Below, in pieces: positions 52,848 to 60,826 of a stretch of 64,000 nucleotides of DNA (positions are counted from its first letter, which is position 1; every line of letters starts with the position of its first letter). The notes below the pieces were generated by a model, which searched no databases, had not been told where the DNA came from, and saw only the letters and a program-made list of their open reading frames with translations. Origin of the DNA: Variovorax boronicumulans (GTDB lineage Bacteria; Pseudomonadota; Gammaproteobacteria; Burkholderiales; Burkholderiaceae_C); assembly GCF_030812215.1 (NCBI RefSeq), contig NZ_JAUSSG010000001.1:62001-126000 (forward strand). The letters are read 5' to 3'. The translations under genes and the position numbers were made by a program.

Positions 52848-53072
52848 ATGCCCGCCTCCAGCCCCATCGATCAGATCGCCGAGCGTGTGGAACGCTTGCT
52901 CGTGCGTCACGAAGAGGTACAGCGCACCAATGCGCTGCTCCAGGAACAGGTCGATGCGCTCGTGCGCGAACGCGACGGGCTCAAGTCGCGGCTCGCTGCG
53001 GCACGCACGCGCCTGGATGCGCTGCTCGAGCGGCTGCCGGCTGAACCACCTCCCGAAGACTCCACCGCATGA
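52848..53072 (+). CDS. ZapB-like coiled-coil protein
   Basis: 74 residues, nearly all one coiled coil (IDQIAERVERLLVRHEEVQRTNALLQEQVDALVRERDGLKSRL) with a short acidic/Pro tail. Its position directly ahead of zapA, with a four-base ATGA overlap, and its composition suggest the TIGR02449/ZapB-like family linked to Z-ring assembly. It is divergent from the amine oxidase operon; 116 bases separate the two. Confidence 0.75.
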   Translation: MPASSPIDQIAERVERLLVRHEEVQRTNALLQEQVDALVRERDGLKSRLAAARTRLDALLERLPAEPPPEDSTA

Positions 53073-53401
53073 AGCAGATAGAAGTACAGATCATGGGCCA
53101 GAGCTATTTGCTCGGCTGTCCCGACGGCGGCGAGCCGCAACTGCGCGATGCGGTCGAACGCGTGGATGCCGCCATGTGCAAGATCCGCGATGCAGGAAAA
53201 GTCAAGGCGCGCGATCGCATTGCGGTGCTGGCCTCGCTGAATCTCGCCTTCGACCTTGCGGCACAACAAGCAGCCGCGGTTGCAGCACCTGCCGCAGCGC
53301 CCGCCTCTACCACGACCGAGCCCGGCGAGGTCGATGCCAAGGCCGCCCAGCTCATTCAAAAGCTCGATCAGGCGCTGGCCGGCGATGGTCATTTGCTCTG
53401 A
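53069..53401 (+). CDS. zapA: cell division protein ZapA
   Basis: 110 residues. It stabilises FtsZ filaments at midcell. N-terminal IEVQIMGQSYLLGCPDGGEPQLRDAVERVD and the helical VKARDRIAVLASLNLAFDLA are typical; the C-terminal half is Ala-rich coiled coil. Coupled to the ZapB-like gene upstream and followed by the 6S RNA gene, an arrangement known for this locus in many proteobacteria. Confidence 0.9.
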   Translation: MKQIEVQIMGQSYLLGCPDGGEPQLRDAVERVDAAMCKIRDAGKVKARDRIAVLASLNLAFDLAAQQAAAVAAPAAAPASTTTEPGEVDAKAAQLIQKLDQALAGDGHLL

Positions 53402-53428
53402 ATGAACACCATGGACTCATACGGAGCG

Positions 53429-53434
53429 TAAAAT
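53429..53434 (+). promoter_or_regulatory. -10 element of the 6S RNA promoter
   Basis: TAAAAT lies seven bases before the start of the predicted RNA at 53441. No convincing -35 hexamer is visible at the expected distance. Confidence 0.5.
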
Positions 53435-53440
53435 CCGAAC

Positions 53441-53614
53441 TGTCTGCGGTGCGCGTCGGGCTTAATATTTCCTTGTTCCAATGCTCTCCGGAGCCGGGCT
53501 TGGTACATCGCTTGACGGGCGTGATCATCTCGCGTCAGATGAACCCGAAGTCTTGCTGCCCTCGCCCACCTGAACCCTGGTTCAGGATGCGGGTTCGGCG
53601 CCCACTTGCAGACA
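53441..53614 (+). ncRNA. ssrS: 6S RNA
   Basis: A 174-base RNA-like element after zapA. The ends pair perfectly: TGTCTGC (53441-53447) with GCAGACA (53608-53614). The closing stem then continues with GTG/CAC and GC/GC pairs across small bulges. The middle holds the GGGCTTAATATTTCC..TTGTTCC side and the opposite CGTCAGATGAACCCGAAG side, which form the promoter-mimicking bubble. It binds sigma-70 holoenzyme and represses transcription in stationary phase. The location, size and long closing stem all agree with 6S RNA. Boundaries are accurate to a few bases. Confidence 0.82.
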
Positions 53615-53629
53615 CCTTTTTCCATCGGC

Positions 53630-53668
53630 ACGGCCCCCAGCACGCACTGCTCGGGGCCGTTGCTTTGT
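53630..53668 (+). terminator. candidate intrinsic terminator after 6S RNA
   Basis: ACGGCCCC (53630-53637) pairs with GGGGCCGT (53653-53660) around a 15-base loop, followed by TGCTTTG. The T-run is weak, so this could instead be a processing hairpin for the 6S precursor. Confidence 0.4.
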
Positions 53669-53683
53669 CCGAAGACCCGCAGC

Positions 53684-54505
53684 GTGACCGAATTCCTCGA
53701 CCCCCTCCTGATTCTTGAACTGGCCGCACTCGGCCTCGGTACCGGCTTTCTCGCGGGGCTGCTGGGCATCGGCGGGGGCATGCTGATGGTGCCCTTCATC
53801 ACGATCATCATGGGCCATCGCGGCGTGTCGTCCGACCTCGCAGTGAAGATGGCGATCGCCACGTCGATGGCCACCATCATCTTCACTTCGGTCTCCAGCG
53901 TGCGCGCGCACCACAAGCGCGGCGCGGTGCGCTGGGACATCGTCAAGCGCCTGGCGCCTGGCATCGTGATCGGCAGCCTGGCCGGGAGCCTGGGCGTGTT
54001 CGCGCTGCTCAAGGGCACGGCGCTCGCCATCTTCTTCGCGCTGTTCGTCGGCTTCTCGGCCACGCAGATGTTCCTCGACAAGAAACCCAAGCCCACGCGC
54101 CAGATGCCGGGCACCGCAGGCCAGCTCGCGGGCGGCGGCGTGATCGGCTTCATCTCGGGCCTGGTGGGCGCGGGCGGCGGCTTCATCAGCGTGCCGTTCA
54201 TGACGTGGTGCAACATATCGATCCACAACGCGGTGGCCACCAGCGCGGCGCTGGGCTTTCCCATCGCGGTGGCCAACGTGCTCGGCTACGCGATCAGCGG
54301 CCAGACAGTGCAGGGCCTCCCGGCGGGCTCCTTCGGCTACATCTGGCTGCCGGCTCTGGTGGTGATTGCCCTGTGCAGCGTGTTCACCGCACCGCTGGGC
54401 GCCAAGGCCGCACACACGCTGCCGGTGAAGAAGCTCAAGCGGGTGTTCGCGAGCATCCTCTATCTGCTGGCCGCCTACATGCTCTGGAAGGGCCTTCGCG
54501 GCTGA
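53684..54505 (+). CDS. TauE/SafE-family membrane transporter
   Basis: 273-residue integral membrane protein with about eight hydrophobic helices and the two internally related motifs FLAGLLGIGGGMLMVPFI and FISGLVGAGGGFISVPFM. The family exports small organic or inorganic sulfur anions such as sulfite or sulfoacetate; the substrate here is unknown. The GTG at 53684 is chosen because upstream in-frame sequence would run into the 6S RNA hairpin region. Confidence 0.9.
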   Translation: MTEFLDPLLILELAALGLGTGFLAGLLGIGGGMLMVPFITIIMGHRGVSSDLAVKMAIATSMATIIFTSVSSVRAHHKRGAVRWDIVKRLAPGIVIGSLAGSLGVFALLKGTALAIFFALFVGFSATQMFLDKKPKPTRQMPGTAGQLAGGGVIGFISGLVGAGGGFISVPFMTWCNISIHNAVATSAALGFPIAVANVLGYAISGQTVQGLPAGSFGYIWLPALVVIALCSVFTAPLGAKAAHTLPVKKLKRVFASILYLLAAYMLWKGLRG

Positions 54506-54570
54506 AAAACCCCCATGGTCCGGGGGTGTGACCCGTTGCGACCCACGGAATGCGGCCGTATAACGGTTTC

Positions 54571-54996
54571 ATGAAAATCCTCATCGCCGTCGATGGCAGC
54601 GCCTACACCCGCAAGGCGCTCGACTACCTCGTCGCAAACCGCACCATGTTCGTGGACGGGCACGAGCTCATCGTGGTCCATGTGTGCACCGGCATCTCGG
54701 GCCACGTGACACGGCACCTCAGCAAGGAGATCGTGAACGAGTACTACGCCGAGGAAAGTGCCAAGGTGCTCGATCCGGTGAAGGCGCTCCTGGCCGACAA
54801 GGGCATCGGCAACTACACGATCGACGAGCGCCACGGCCACCCGGCCGAGGAAATCCTGAAGTCGGCCACCGCCGCGCATGCCGAGCTGATCGTGCTGGGC
54901 ACCCACGGCCACGGCATCTTCGGACGCGCGCTGATGGGCTCGGTCGCGACCAAGGTGATCGGCGAGACCGACACCTCGGTTCTTCTCGTCCAGTAG
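54571..54996 (+). CDS. universal stress protein (UspA family)
   Basis: 141 residues. Begins KILIAVDGSAYTRKALDYL and ends with the ATP-binding glycine motif GTHGHGIFGRALMGSVATKV (G-2x-G-9x-GS) and TSVLLVQ, so it is the nucleotide-binding subgroup. Role: stress tolerance, details unknown. The ATG at 54571 is used; the frame is open to 54550. Convergent with the AraC gene, six bases away. Confidence 0.9.
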   Translation: MKILIAVDGSAYTRKALDYLVANRTMFVDGHELIVVHVCTGISGHVTRHLSKEIVNEYYAEESAKVLDPVKALLADKGIGNYTIDERHGHPAEEILKSATAAHAELIVLGTHGHGIFGRALMGSVATKVIGETDTSVLLVQ

Positions 54997-55002
54997 AAGG
55001 CC

Positions 55003-55965
55003 CTACTGCGCCCGCTGCTGCCGCCATTCGCGCGGCGAGCAGCCGAAGCGCTCGCGGAACGCGCGGCTGAAATGCGCCGCATCGTTGAAGCCGCGCCCAT
55101 ACGCGATCTCCCCCACCGGCTTGCCTGCGAGACGCGGCTCCAGCAGGTCACGGCTGCACGCTTCGAGCCGGCGCTCCCAGATGTACTGCGAAGGCGTCAG
55201 CGGCTCGCTCTTGAACACGCGATGCACATGGCTCGCCGACACCCCGAGCGACGCCGCGATGCTGCCCACCGACAACGACGGATCGGCCAACTGCTCGTCG
55301 ATGCATCGCTTCACGCGCGCGAGGTGGTACGCCGTGAGGTTGCTGAGCGATGGCGCACGCGCCGCCGGCAGCGTCTGCAGGCCCGCCACGAGGATGCTCT
55401 GCACGCCATTTGCCACAGCCAGTGCCGATGCCGGCTGCAGCGTGTCGATGTCTTCGCGCAGCGTGCGGATCATGCCGAGCAGCAGATGCCCCGCGCCCTC
55501 CTTGCCTGACACCGTGGTCGCCGTCAGCGCCTCGGTGTCGCGCAGCTCGCTGCGAAGCCGCTCGCCGGGCAGCTTGAGCACGATCTGCTCGAACCTGTCG
55601 TCGAACAGCAGTTGATAGGGCCGCGTGCTGTCGTACAGCGCGAAGTCGCCGGCCGAGAGCACCGCATCGCGCCCATCCTGCCGCACCACGCCGCGGCCCT
55701 GCGCCTGGATGCTCACGAGGAAATAGTCGTCGCCCGAGCGCGCGATGTGCCCGCTCGTGCGCATGACCTTCTGGGCGCCCGACTTGACCACTGACACATC
55801 GAGGCTCGGCAGCGAGTGCTGGCGGATGCTGCCCTCGAAACGGCCGATGTCGTCCGGCCGCACCGGGTCGCACCCGAGCTGCACGTAGACGTTGCAGATC
55901 ATGTCGGTCCAGTAGGCCAGGCGCTGGTCGCGCGCCACGGCATCGGTGCTGAGCAACTGGTTCAT
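55003..55965 (-). CDS. AraC-family regulator of the nitrilase-aldoxime dehydratase genes
   Basis: 320 residues. The N-terminal AraC-binding-like-2 region (ARDQRLAYWTDMICNVYVQLGCDP, about 10-200) resembles NitR and similar activators. The C-terminal helix-turn-helix pair (about 218-315) has SVGSIAASLGVSASHVHRVFKSE and GEIAYGRGFNDAAHFSRAFRERFG. It is divergent from the nitrilase gene with a 168-base shared promoter region, so activation of that operon by a nitrile or aldoxime is inferred. ATG at 55965. Confidence 0.88.
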   Translation of the reverse strand: MNQLLSTDAVARDQRLAYWTDMICNVYVQLGCDPVRPDDIGRFEGSIRQHSLPSLDVSVVKSGAQKVMRTSGHIARSGDDYFLVSIQAQGRGVVRQDGRDAVLSAGDFALYDSTRPYQLLFDDRFEQIVLKLPGERLRSELRDTEALTATTVSGKEGAGHLLLGMIRTLREDIDTLQPASALAVANGVQSILVAGLQTLPAARAPSLSNLTAYHLARVKRCIDEQLADPSLSVGSIAASLGVSASHVHRVFKSEPLTPSQYIWERRLEACSRDLLEPRLAGKPVGEIAYGRGFNDAAHFSRAFRERFGCSPREWRQQRAQ

Positions 55966-56133
55966 GGGGCCCCCGGAAAACGCGTACATGCAACGCTGGA
56001 ACAAGAACGCCGCCAGTTCGGATCAAGGCGTTCCGCGGCGGCGAATCTACGCTTCAAGCAACCCGCATGCCACCGCGCAAACCCGTGTTGGCGGTGTGCG
56101 AAGTTGTTTCATCCACCAACTCCGGAGGCCGCC

Positions 56134-57168
56134 ATGCCCACCACTGTTCACCCCAAGCTCCGCGTCGCCGCCGTGCAGGCCGCGCCCGTGTTCCTCGACC
56201 TCGACGGCACCATCGACAAGACCATCGACCTCATGGCCGAGGCTGCGGGCCAGGGCGTGAAGCTCATTGCCTTTCCCGAGACCTGGGTGCCCGGCTACCC
56301 GTGGTGGATCTGGCTCGATTCGCCCGCCTGGGGCATGCAGTTCGTGCAGCGCTACCACGACAACTCGCTGGTGGTCGGCTCGGCGGAGTTCGACCGCATC
56401 AGGGACGCGGCGCGCAAGCACAGGATCTGGGTGTCGCTCGGCTACAGCGAGAAGGCCGCGGGCAGCCTCTACATCGCGCAGGCACTCATCGACGACCAGG
56501 GCCACACCGTGCAGACGCGCCGCAAGCTCAAGCCCACGCACGTGGAGCGCACCGTGTTCGGCGAAGGCGACGGCTCCGACCTCGCGGTGGCCGAGACGGC
56601 CATCGGCAACGTCGGCTCGCTCTCGTGCTGGGAGCACCTGCAGCCGCTCAGCAAGTACGCGATGTATGCGCAGAACGAGCAGATCCACTGCGGCGCATGG
56701 CCCAGCTTCTCGCTCTACCGCGGCGCGGCCTACGCGCTCGGGCCGGAGGTCAACAACGCGGCGAGCCAGGTCTACGCCGCGGAGGGGCAGTGCTTCGTGA
56801 TCGCGCCGTGCGCGACCGTCTCGCCCGCGATGAGCGACCTCATGTGCACCGATGCCGGCAAGCAGCAGATGCTGCGCACCGGCGGCGGCTTTGCGCGCAT
56901 CTTCGCGCCCGACGGGTCGCCGCTCGGCACGCCGCTGGCCGAAGACCAGGAGGGCCTGGTGATCGCCGACATCGACCTGGGAATGATCTCGCTCGCCAAG
57001 GCGGCGGCCGATCCGAGCGGCCACTACTCTCGACCCGATGTCACGCAATTGCTGCTCAACAGGACGCGCCGCGAGCCCGTGGTCTTCCAGCGCACGCCGG
57101 AGCCCGAGAGCAGTGCGCCCGAAGCAGTGACCGCGGGCACCGAGCCGCGCCTGCAGCTCGCCGCCTGA
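56134..57168 (+). CDS. nitrilase
   Basis: Hydrolyses nitriles to carboxylic acids and ammonia. 344 residues. The catalytic triad is visible: Glu49 (FPETWVPGYPWW), Lys133 (RRKLKPTHVERTVFGEGDG) and Cys165 (GSLSCWEHLQPL). The WVPGYPWW loop and the length fit the aliphatic/arylacetonitrilase group. ATG at 56134 with GGAGG at ideal spacing. It precedes the aldoxime dehydratase by 17 bases; together they would convert aldoximes through nitriles to acids. Confidence 0.93.
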   Translation: MPTTVHPKLRVAAVQAAPVFLDLDGTIDKTIDLMAEAAGQGVKLIAFPETWVPGYPWWIWLDSPAWGMQFVQRYHDNSLVVGSAEFDRIRDAARKHRIWVSLGYSEKAAGSLYIAQALIDDQGHTVQTRRKLKPTHVERTVFGEGDGSDLAVAETAIGNVGSLSCWEHLQPLSKYAMYAQNEQIHCGAWPSFSLYRGAAYALGPEVNNAASQVYAAEGQCFVIAPCATVSPAMSDLMCTDAGKQQMLRTGGGFARIFAPDGSPLGTPLAEDQEGLVIADIDLGMISLAKAAADPSGHYSRPDVTQLLLNRTRREPVVFQRTPEPESSAPEAVTAGTEPRLQLAA

Positions 57169-57185
57169 CCGCCCGGAGTCCCGCC

Positions 57186-58247
57186 ATGGAATCCGCCATC
57201 GCCGAGCACCTGAAATGCCCCCGCACGCGGCACCGCCGCGTCGAGGACGACTACACGCCGCCCTACCCCGTCTGGTCGGCCCGCGCGCCGACCTCGGTGA
57301 CGCAGGTGGTGATGGGTTATTTCGGCGTGCAGTCGCGCGGCCCCGAGATGCAGGGCCGCGCCTGCGCCGCGCTGACGAAGATCGCACGCGACTTCGCGCT
57401 GCCCGATGGGCCGGGTCATCACGACCTCGCGCACTACGTCGATGCCGATGGCTTCGACAACATGGTCGCCATCGCCTACTGGGACGACGCCGCGGCCTTC
57501 GCGCGCTGGAGCGCCACGCCTGCCGTCGACGCATGGTGGCGCTCCGACGAGCGGCTGAACGAAGGCCTCGGCTACTTCCGCGAAATCGCCTCACCGCGCG
57601 TCGCGCACTTCGAGACCATGTTCAACACGCCGGACCGCTTCGAGGGCGTCGGCGTGGTGATGGGAGAGGTCAGCGGCGAGCTGCAGGAGCACGGCTACTG
57701 GGGATCGATGCGCGACCGCATCCCGCTTTCGCAGACCGATGCGCTGTCGCCCTCGGGCACGCGCGCCGTGGTGGCTGGCACGCCCGCGCCGGGCCAGCGC
57801 GTGCGCATCGCGGGCCACGAGAACATCGCGATGATCCGCTCCGGCCAGGAATGGACCGACACCACCGGCCAGGAGCGCACGCTCTACCTCGAAGACATGG
57901 AACCGGTGCTGCGCGAAGGCATGGCGTTCCTGCGCGACCAGGGTCTGGGCATCGGCTGCTACAGCAACCGCTACATGCACCACCTCGACGCCAAGGGCGC
58001 GCCGCAGCAGAAATCGTTCGGCCTGAGCTACTGGCGCTCGCTCGCCGACATGGAGCGCTGGGCCGAGTCGCACCCCACGCACGTCGCGATCTTCGGCAGC
58101 TTCATGCGCTACGTACAGGCGCTGAATTTCCAGCTGCAGCTGCGCGTGTACCACGAAGTGTCGGTACTCAAGGCCGACGAGCAGAGCTACGAATACATCA
58201 ACTGCCACGCGCGCAGCGGGCTCATGAACGGGCTCGCTTCGACATAG
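57186..58247 (+). CDS. oxd: heme-dependent aldoxime dehydratase
   Basis: Dehydrates aldoximes to nitriles on a ferrous heme. 353 residues, the normal length of the phenylacetaldoxime dehydratase family. Residues that match the studied enzymes are Arg178 (MRDRIPL), Ser219 (MIRSGQEW), the proximal heme ligand His299 (SHPTHVAIFGSF) and His323 (VYHEVSV), the probable counterpart of the catalytic His. Its product feeds the nitrilase encoded immediately upstream. Confidence 0.92.
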   Translation: MESAIAEHLKCPRTRHRRVEDDYTPPYPVWSARAPTSVTQVVMGYFGVQSRGPEMQGRACAALTKIARDFALPDGPGHHDLAHYVDADGFDNMVAIAYWDDAAAFARWSATPAVDAWWRSDERLNEGLGYFREIASPRVAHFETMFNTPDRFEGVGVVMGEVSGELQEHGYWGSMRDRIPLSQTDALSPSGTRAVVAGTPAPGQRVRIAGHENIAMIRSGQEWTDTTGQERTLYLEDMEPVLREGMAFLRDQGLGIGCYSNRYMHHLDAKGAPQQKSFGLSYWRSLADMERWAESHPTHVAIFGSFMRYVQALNFQLQLRVYHEVSVLKADEQSYEYINCHARSGLMNGLAST

Positions 58248-58321
58248 GAGAAATTCCACGCGCGGGATTGCCTTAGGATTCGCCCCCTGTTTCTCAAGGC
58301 CGCAAGGCAAGGACCCCGACC

Positions 58322-60025
58322 ATGTGGAGCGAACTCGAAAGCCTCGTCGAAGCCTCGATGCAGGAATGGCAAGTCCCCGGCCTCGCGCTGGCGGTGATAC
58401 AGGACGGCGAGGTGGCGCTGCTGAAGGGCTACGGCGTGCGCGACACCGACACCGGCCTGCCCGTGACCACCGACACGCAGTTCCTGCTGTGCTCGATCAC
58501 CAAGTCGTTCACCGCCGCCGGGCTCGGCCTGCTGGTCGACGAAGGCAAGCTCGACTGGGACCGGCCGGTGCGCGAGGTGCTCCCCGAATTCCGCCTGCAC
58601 GACACCGTGGCGACCGGGCGGCTCACGGTGCGCGACCTGCTGTGCCACCACAGCGGCCTGCCGCGCCACGACTGGATCCACATGCCCGGCGACCTGAGCA
58701 ACGCGCAGATGCTCGCGGCGCTCAGGCATCTCGCGCCGAGCAAGGACCTGCGCGACACCTTCCAGTACTCGAACCTGGGCTACCTCGTCGCGGGAATGAT
58801 CACCGAGCGCATCAGCGGCCAGCGCTACGAAGACTTCACGACCGAGCGCCTGATGAAGCCGCTGGGCTTCAGGAACTTCGGCTTTTCCATCGAGGCGCTC
58901 GGCGCCGCCGAAGACGGTGCCCGCCCGCATGCGATGGACGGCGATGCGCGCTACCGCACGCCGCTGTCGCCCATTCGCGCCACGCCTGCCGGCGGCATCA
59001 ACGCCTCGGTGGCCGACCTCGCAAAGTGGGCGCGCTTCCTGCTGGACGGCAAAGCGGACGGCCGCCAGTTGCTCTCCGCAAAGTCACTGCGAGAAATGAC
59101 GACGCCGCGCGTGCACATGGGCCGTTCCGAATACACCGAGATCGGCGATTCGCACTACGGCCTGGGCCTCTTCTGCGAGCAATACCGCGGCGAGCGCACG
59201 ATCGCGCATTCAGGCTCCTGGACCGGCTGGAGCACGCTCATGACGCTGCAGCCCGAACGCCGTGCGGGCGTGGTGGTGCTGACGAACCGCGCGCCGGGCG
59301 GAGCCACGCCGATCCTCACCTTCGCGGCGCTCGACCGCCTCTGCGGCCGCGACCCCGTCGACTGGTTCGGCAGGCTCGCACCGAAGCGCAGGCAAGCCGT
59401 CGAGCAGATCAAGCTCGATAAAAAGGCCAGGGCCGACGTGCGCCACGGCAACACCCTGCCCAGCCATCCGCTGGACGACTATGCCGGCGACTACGAACAC
59501 CCGGCCTATGGGCGCATCCGCATCGACAAGGAAGCGGACGGCCTCGCGTGGCGCTGGCGCGGCATTGCGGAGAAGCTTGGGCATCGGCACTACGACGTCT
59601 TCGTCACGCCCGACCGGCCGACGGTGCTGCATCCCAGCGACCACACCGTCACCTTCCGCTACGACCGGCACGGCCACATCGACCGCCTCGAGATTCCCTT
59701 CGAGCAGATGGTGGACGACATCGTGTTCCGCCGCATCGCGGCCGGCGATGTGCTGGACCTCGCGTTCCGCCGGCTGTGTGCCGGTGACTACCTGCACGCA
59801 GGCCGCGTGATCGAGATCCGCCTCGATGCCCACGGCGAACTCAACATGACGATCCCGGGCCAGCCGACCTACCGCCTCCATCCGGCCGATGGACGCCGGT
59901 TCAAGGTCGATACGCTGGAAGGTTTCGGGGTGGAGTTCCGCCGGCCGTCACCGGAGACGGTGGACGCGCTGATCTTTCACGAGCCGCGCCTCACGGCCGT
60001 TGCGCCGAGAGCGCCCGGTACCTAG
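58322..60025 (+). CDS. serine hydrolase of the class C beta-lactamase family
   Basis: 567 residues. The first 340 form a penicillin-binding-protein-like esterase/peptidase domain: nucleophile SITKSF (SxxK), the YSNLGY motif, and HSGSWTGW in place of the KTG box. A C-terminal DUF3471-like beta domain follows (GDYEHPAYGRIRIDKEADGLAWRW). No signal peptide, so cytosolic. The substrate is unknown; relatives include D-aminopeptidases and esterases. Monocistronic, 74 bases after the aldoxime dehydratase. Confidence 0.87.
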   Translation: MWSELESLVEASMQEWQVPGLALAVIQDGEVALLKGYGVRDTDTGLPVTTDTQFLLCSITKSFTAAGLGLLVDEGKLDWDRPVREVLPEFRLHDTVATGRLTVRDLLCHHSGLPRHDWIHMPGDLSNAQMLAALRHLAPSKDLRDTFQYSNLGYLVAGMITERISGQRYEDFTTERLMKPLGFRNFGFSIEALGAAEDGARPHAMDGDARYRTPLSPIRATPAGGINASVADLAKWARFLLDGKADGRQLLSAKSLREMTTPRVHMGRSEYTEIGDSHYGLGLFCEQYRGERTIAHSGSWTGWSTLMTLQPERRAGVVVLTNRAPGGATPILTFAALDRLCGRDPVDWFGRLAPKRRQAVEQIKLDKKARADVRHGNTLPSHPLDDYAGDYEHPAYGRIRIDKEADGLAWRWRGIAEKLGHRHYDVFVTPDRPTVLHPSDHTVTFRYDRHGHIDRLEIPFEQMVDDIVFRRIAAGDVLDLAFRRLCAGDYLHAGRVIEIRLDAHGELNMTIPGQPTYRLHPADGRRFKVDTLEGFGVEFRRPSPETVDALIFHEPRLTAVAPRAPGT

Positions 60026-60050
60026 TTCGGCACCTAGTTGGCTGGCCGCC

Positions 60051-60701
60051 TTACCGCAGCTCGCGTTCCGCGGTGGCCGTCCATGAGCGCACCTGGGCTT
60101 CGTACTCGTTGGAATCCCATTTCTTCGAGGCGTTGAAGTCGGACCCCACGTAATCGTTGCCGGCGCAGATCGGCAGCTTCCACAGACGGCACTGCCCCGC
60201 CTTGCCGCTGGCACGGATGCAGGCACCCATGGCTTCGCGCACGGCCTTGCGAGGATCGTTGTCGACGCCCCGGTAAGGCGTGTTCTTCCGATCGAACGCA
60301 AAGCCTTGGCAGGTGTCCTTGAAGACGGCGAGCACCTTGCATTCCTTGCCGGTCCGTTGACGGCAGAAGTCCAGCACGAGCTTTTGCGCGCTGTTCGAAC
60401 TGAGGGTGCCCGTTCCACCGAACAGCGACTCGTTGTCCGTCGTCATCGCGTGGGCGCCGTACTCGATGACCGGAAGGATCGGCGGTGGGGGGGAATCCCT
60501 GTAGCGCGGCCCAGGTACCTCGGGAGCGTACTGCGGCTGCTGCTGGTATCCGCCGCCCCTGTTGCTGTTCTCGATGTAGTCGCGCGGGACGCACCCCGCA
60601 CCCGGAACGGTGGGCATGCCGGCCTGGCATTGCGCAACGGCCGAGCCAGCCATGCAGAACATCCAGACTGCGACGATCGCTTGCATGGCGCGTTGATTCA
60701 T
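60051..60701 (-). CDS. secreted DUF4189-like protein
   Basis: 216 residues. A signal peptide (AIVAVWMFCMAGSAVAQ) precedes a Pro/Gln/Tyr-rich spacer and a C-terminal Cys-containing portion with FGGTGTLSSNSAQKLVLDFCRQRTGKECKVLAVFKDTCQGFAFD and DPRKAVREAMGACIRASG. That layout suggests the DUF4189 fold, function unknown. The ATG at 60701 has GGGA nine bases upstream; an ATG three codons earlier is also in frame. Confidence 0.7.
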   Translation of the reverse strand: MNQRAMQAIVAVWMFCMAGSAVAQCQAGMPTVPGAGCVPRDYIENSNRGGGYQQQPQYAPEVPGPRYRDSPPPPILPVIEYGAHAMTTDNESLFGGTGTLSSNSAQKLVLDFCRQRTGKECKVLAVFKDTCQGFAFDRKNTPYRGVDNDPRKAVREAMGACIRASGKAGQCRLWKLPICAGNDYVGSDFNASKKWDSNEYEAQVRSWTATAERELR

Positions 60702-60826
60702 TGAAAGCATCCCATTCTTTCGGCACGAGCAACTTCGCGTCGAAATGCTAGCGGCGGGAGTGCGCGGGCGCCAGTGCCCAAAGTAACGAGCAGGCGCCTC
60801 GGGGTGACGACTTTTTCTCTAGTTTC

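Noticed and set aside
54507..54530. Hairpin CCCCC/GGGGG between the TauE and universal stress genes
   Set aside because: A T-run follows only on the minus strand, where no gene ends; on the plus strand it has none, so it is not called a terminator.
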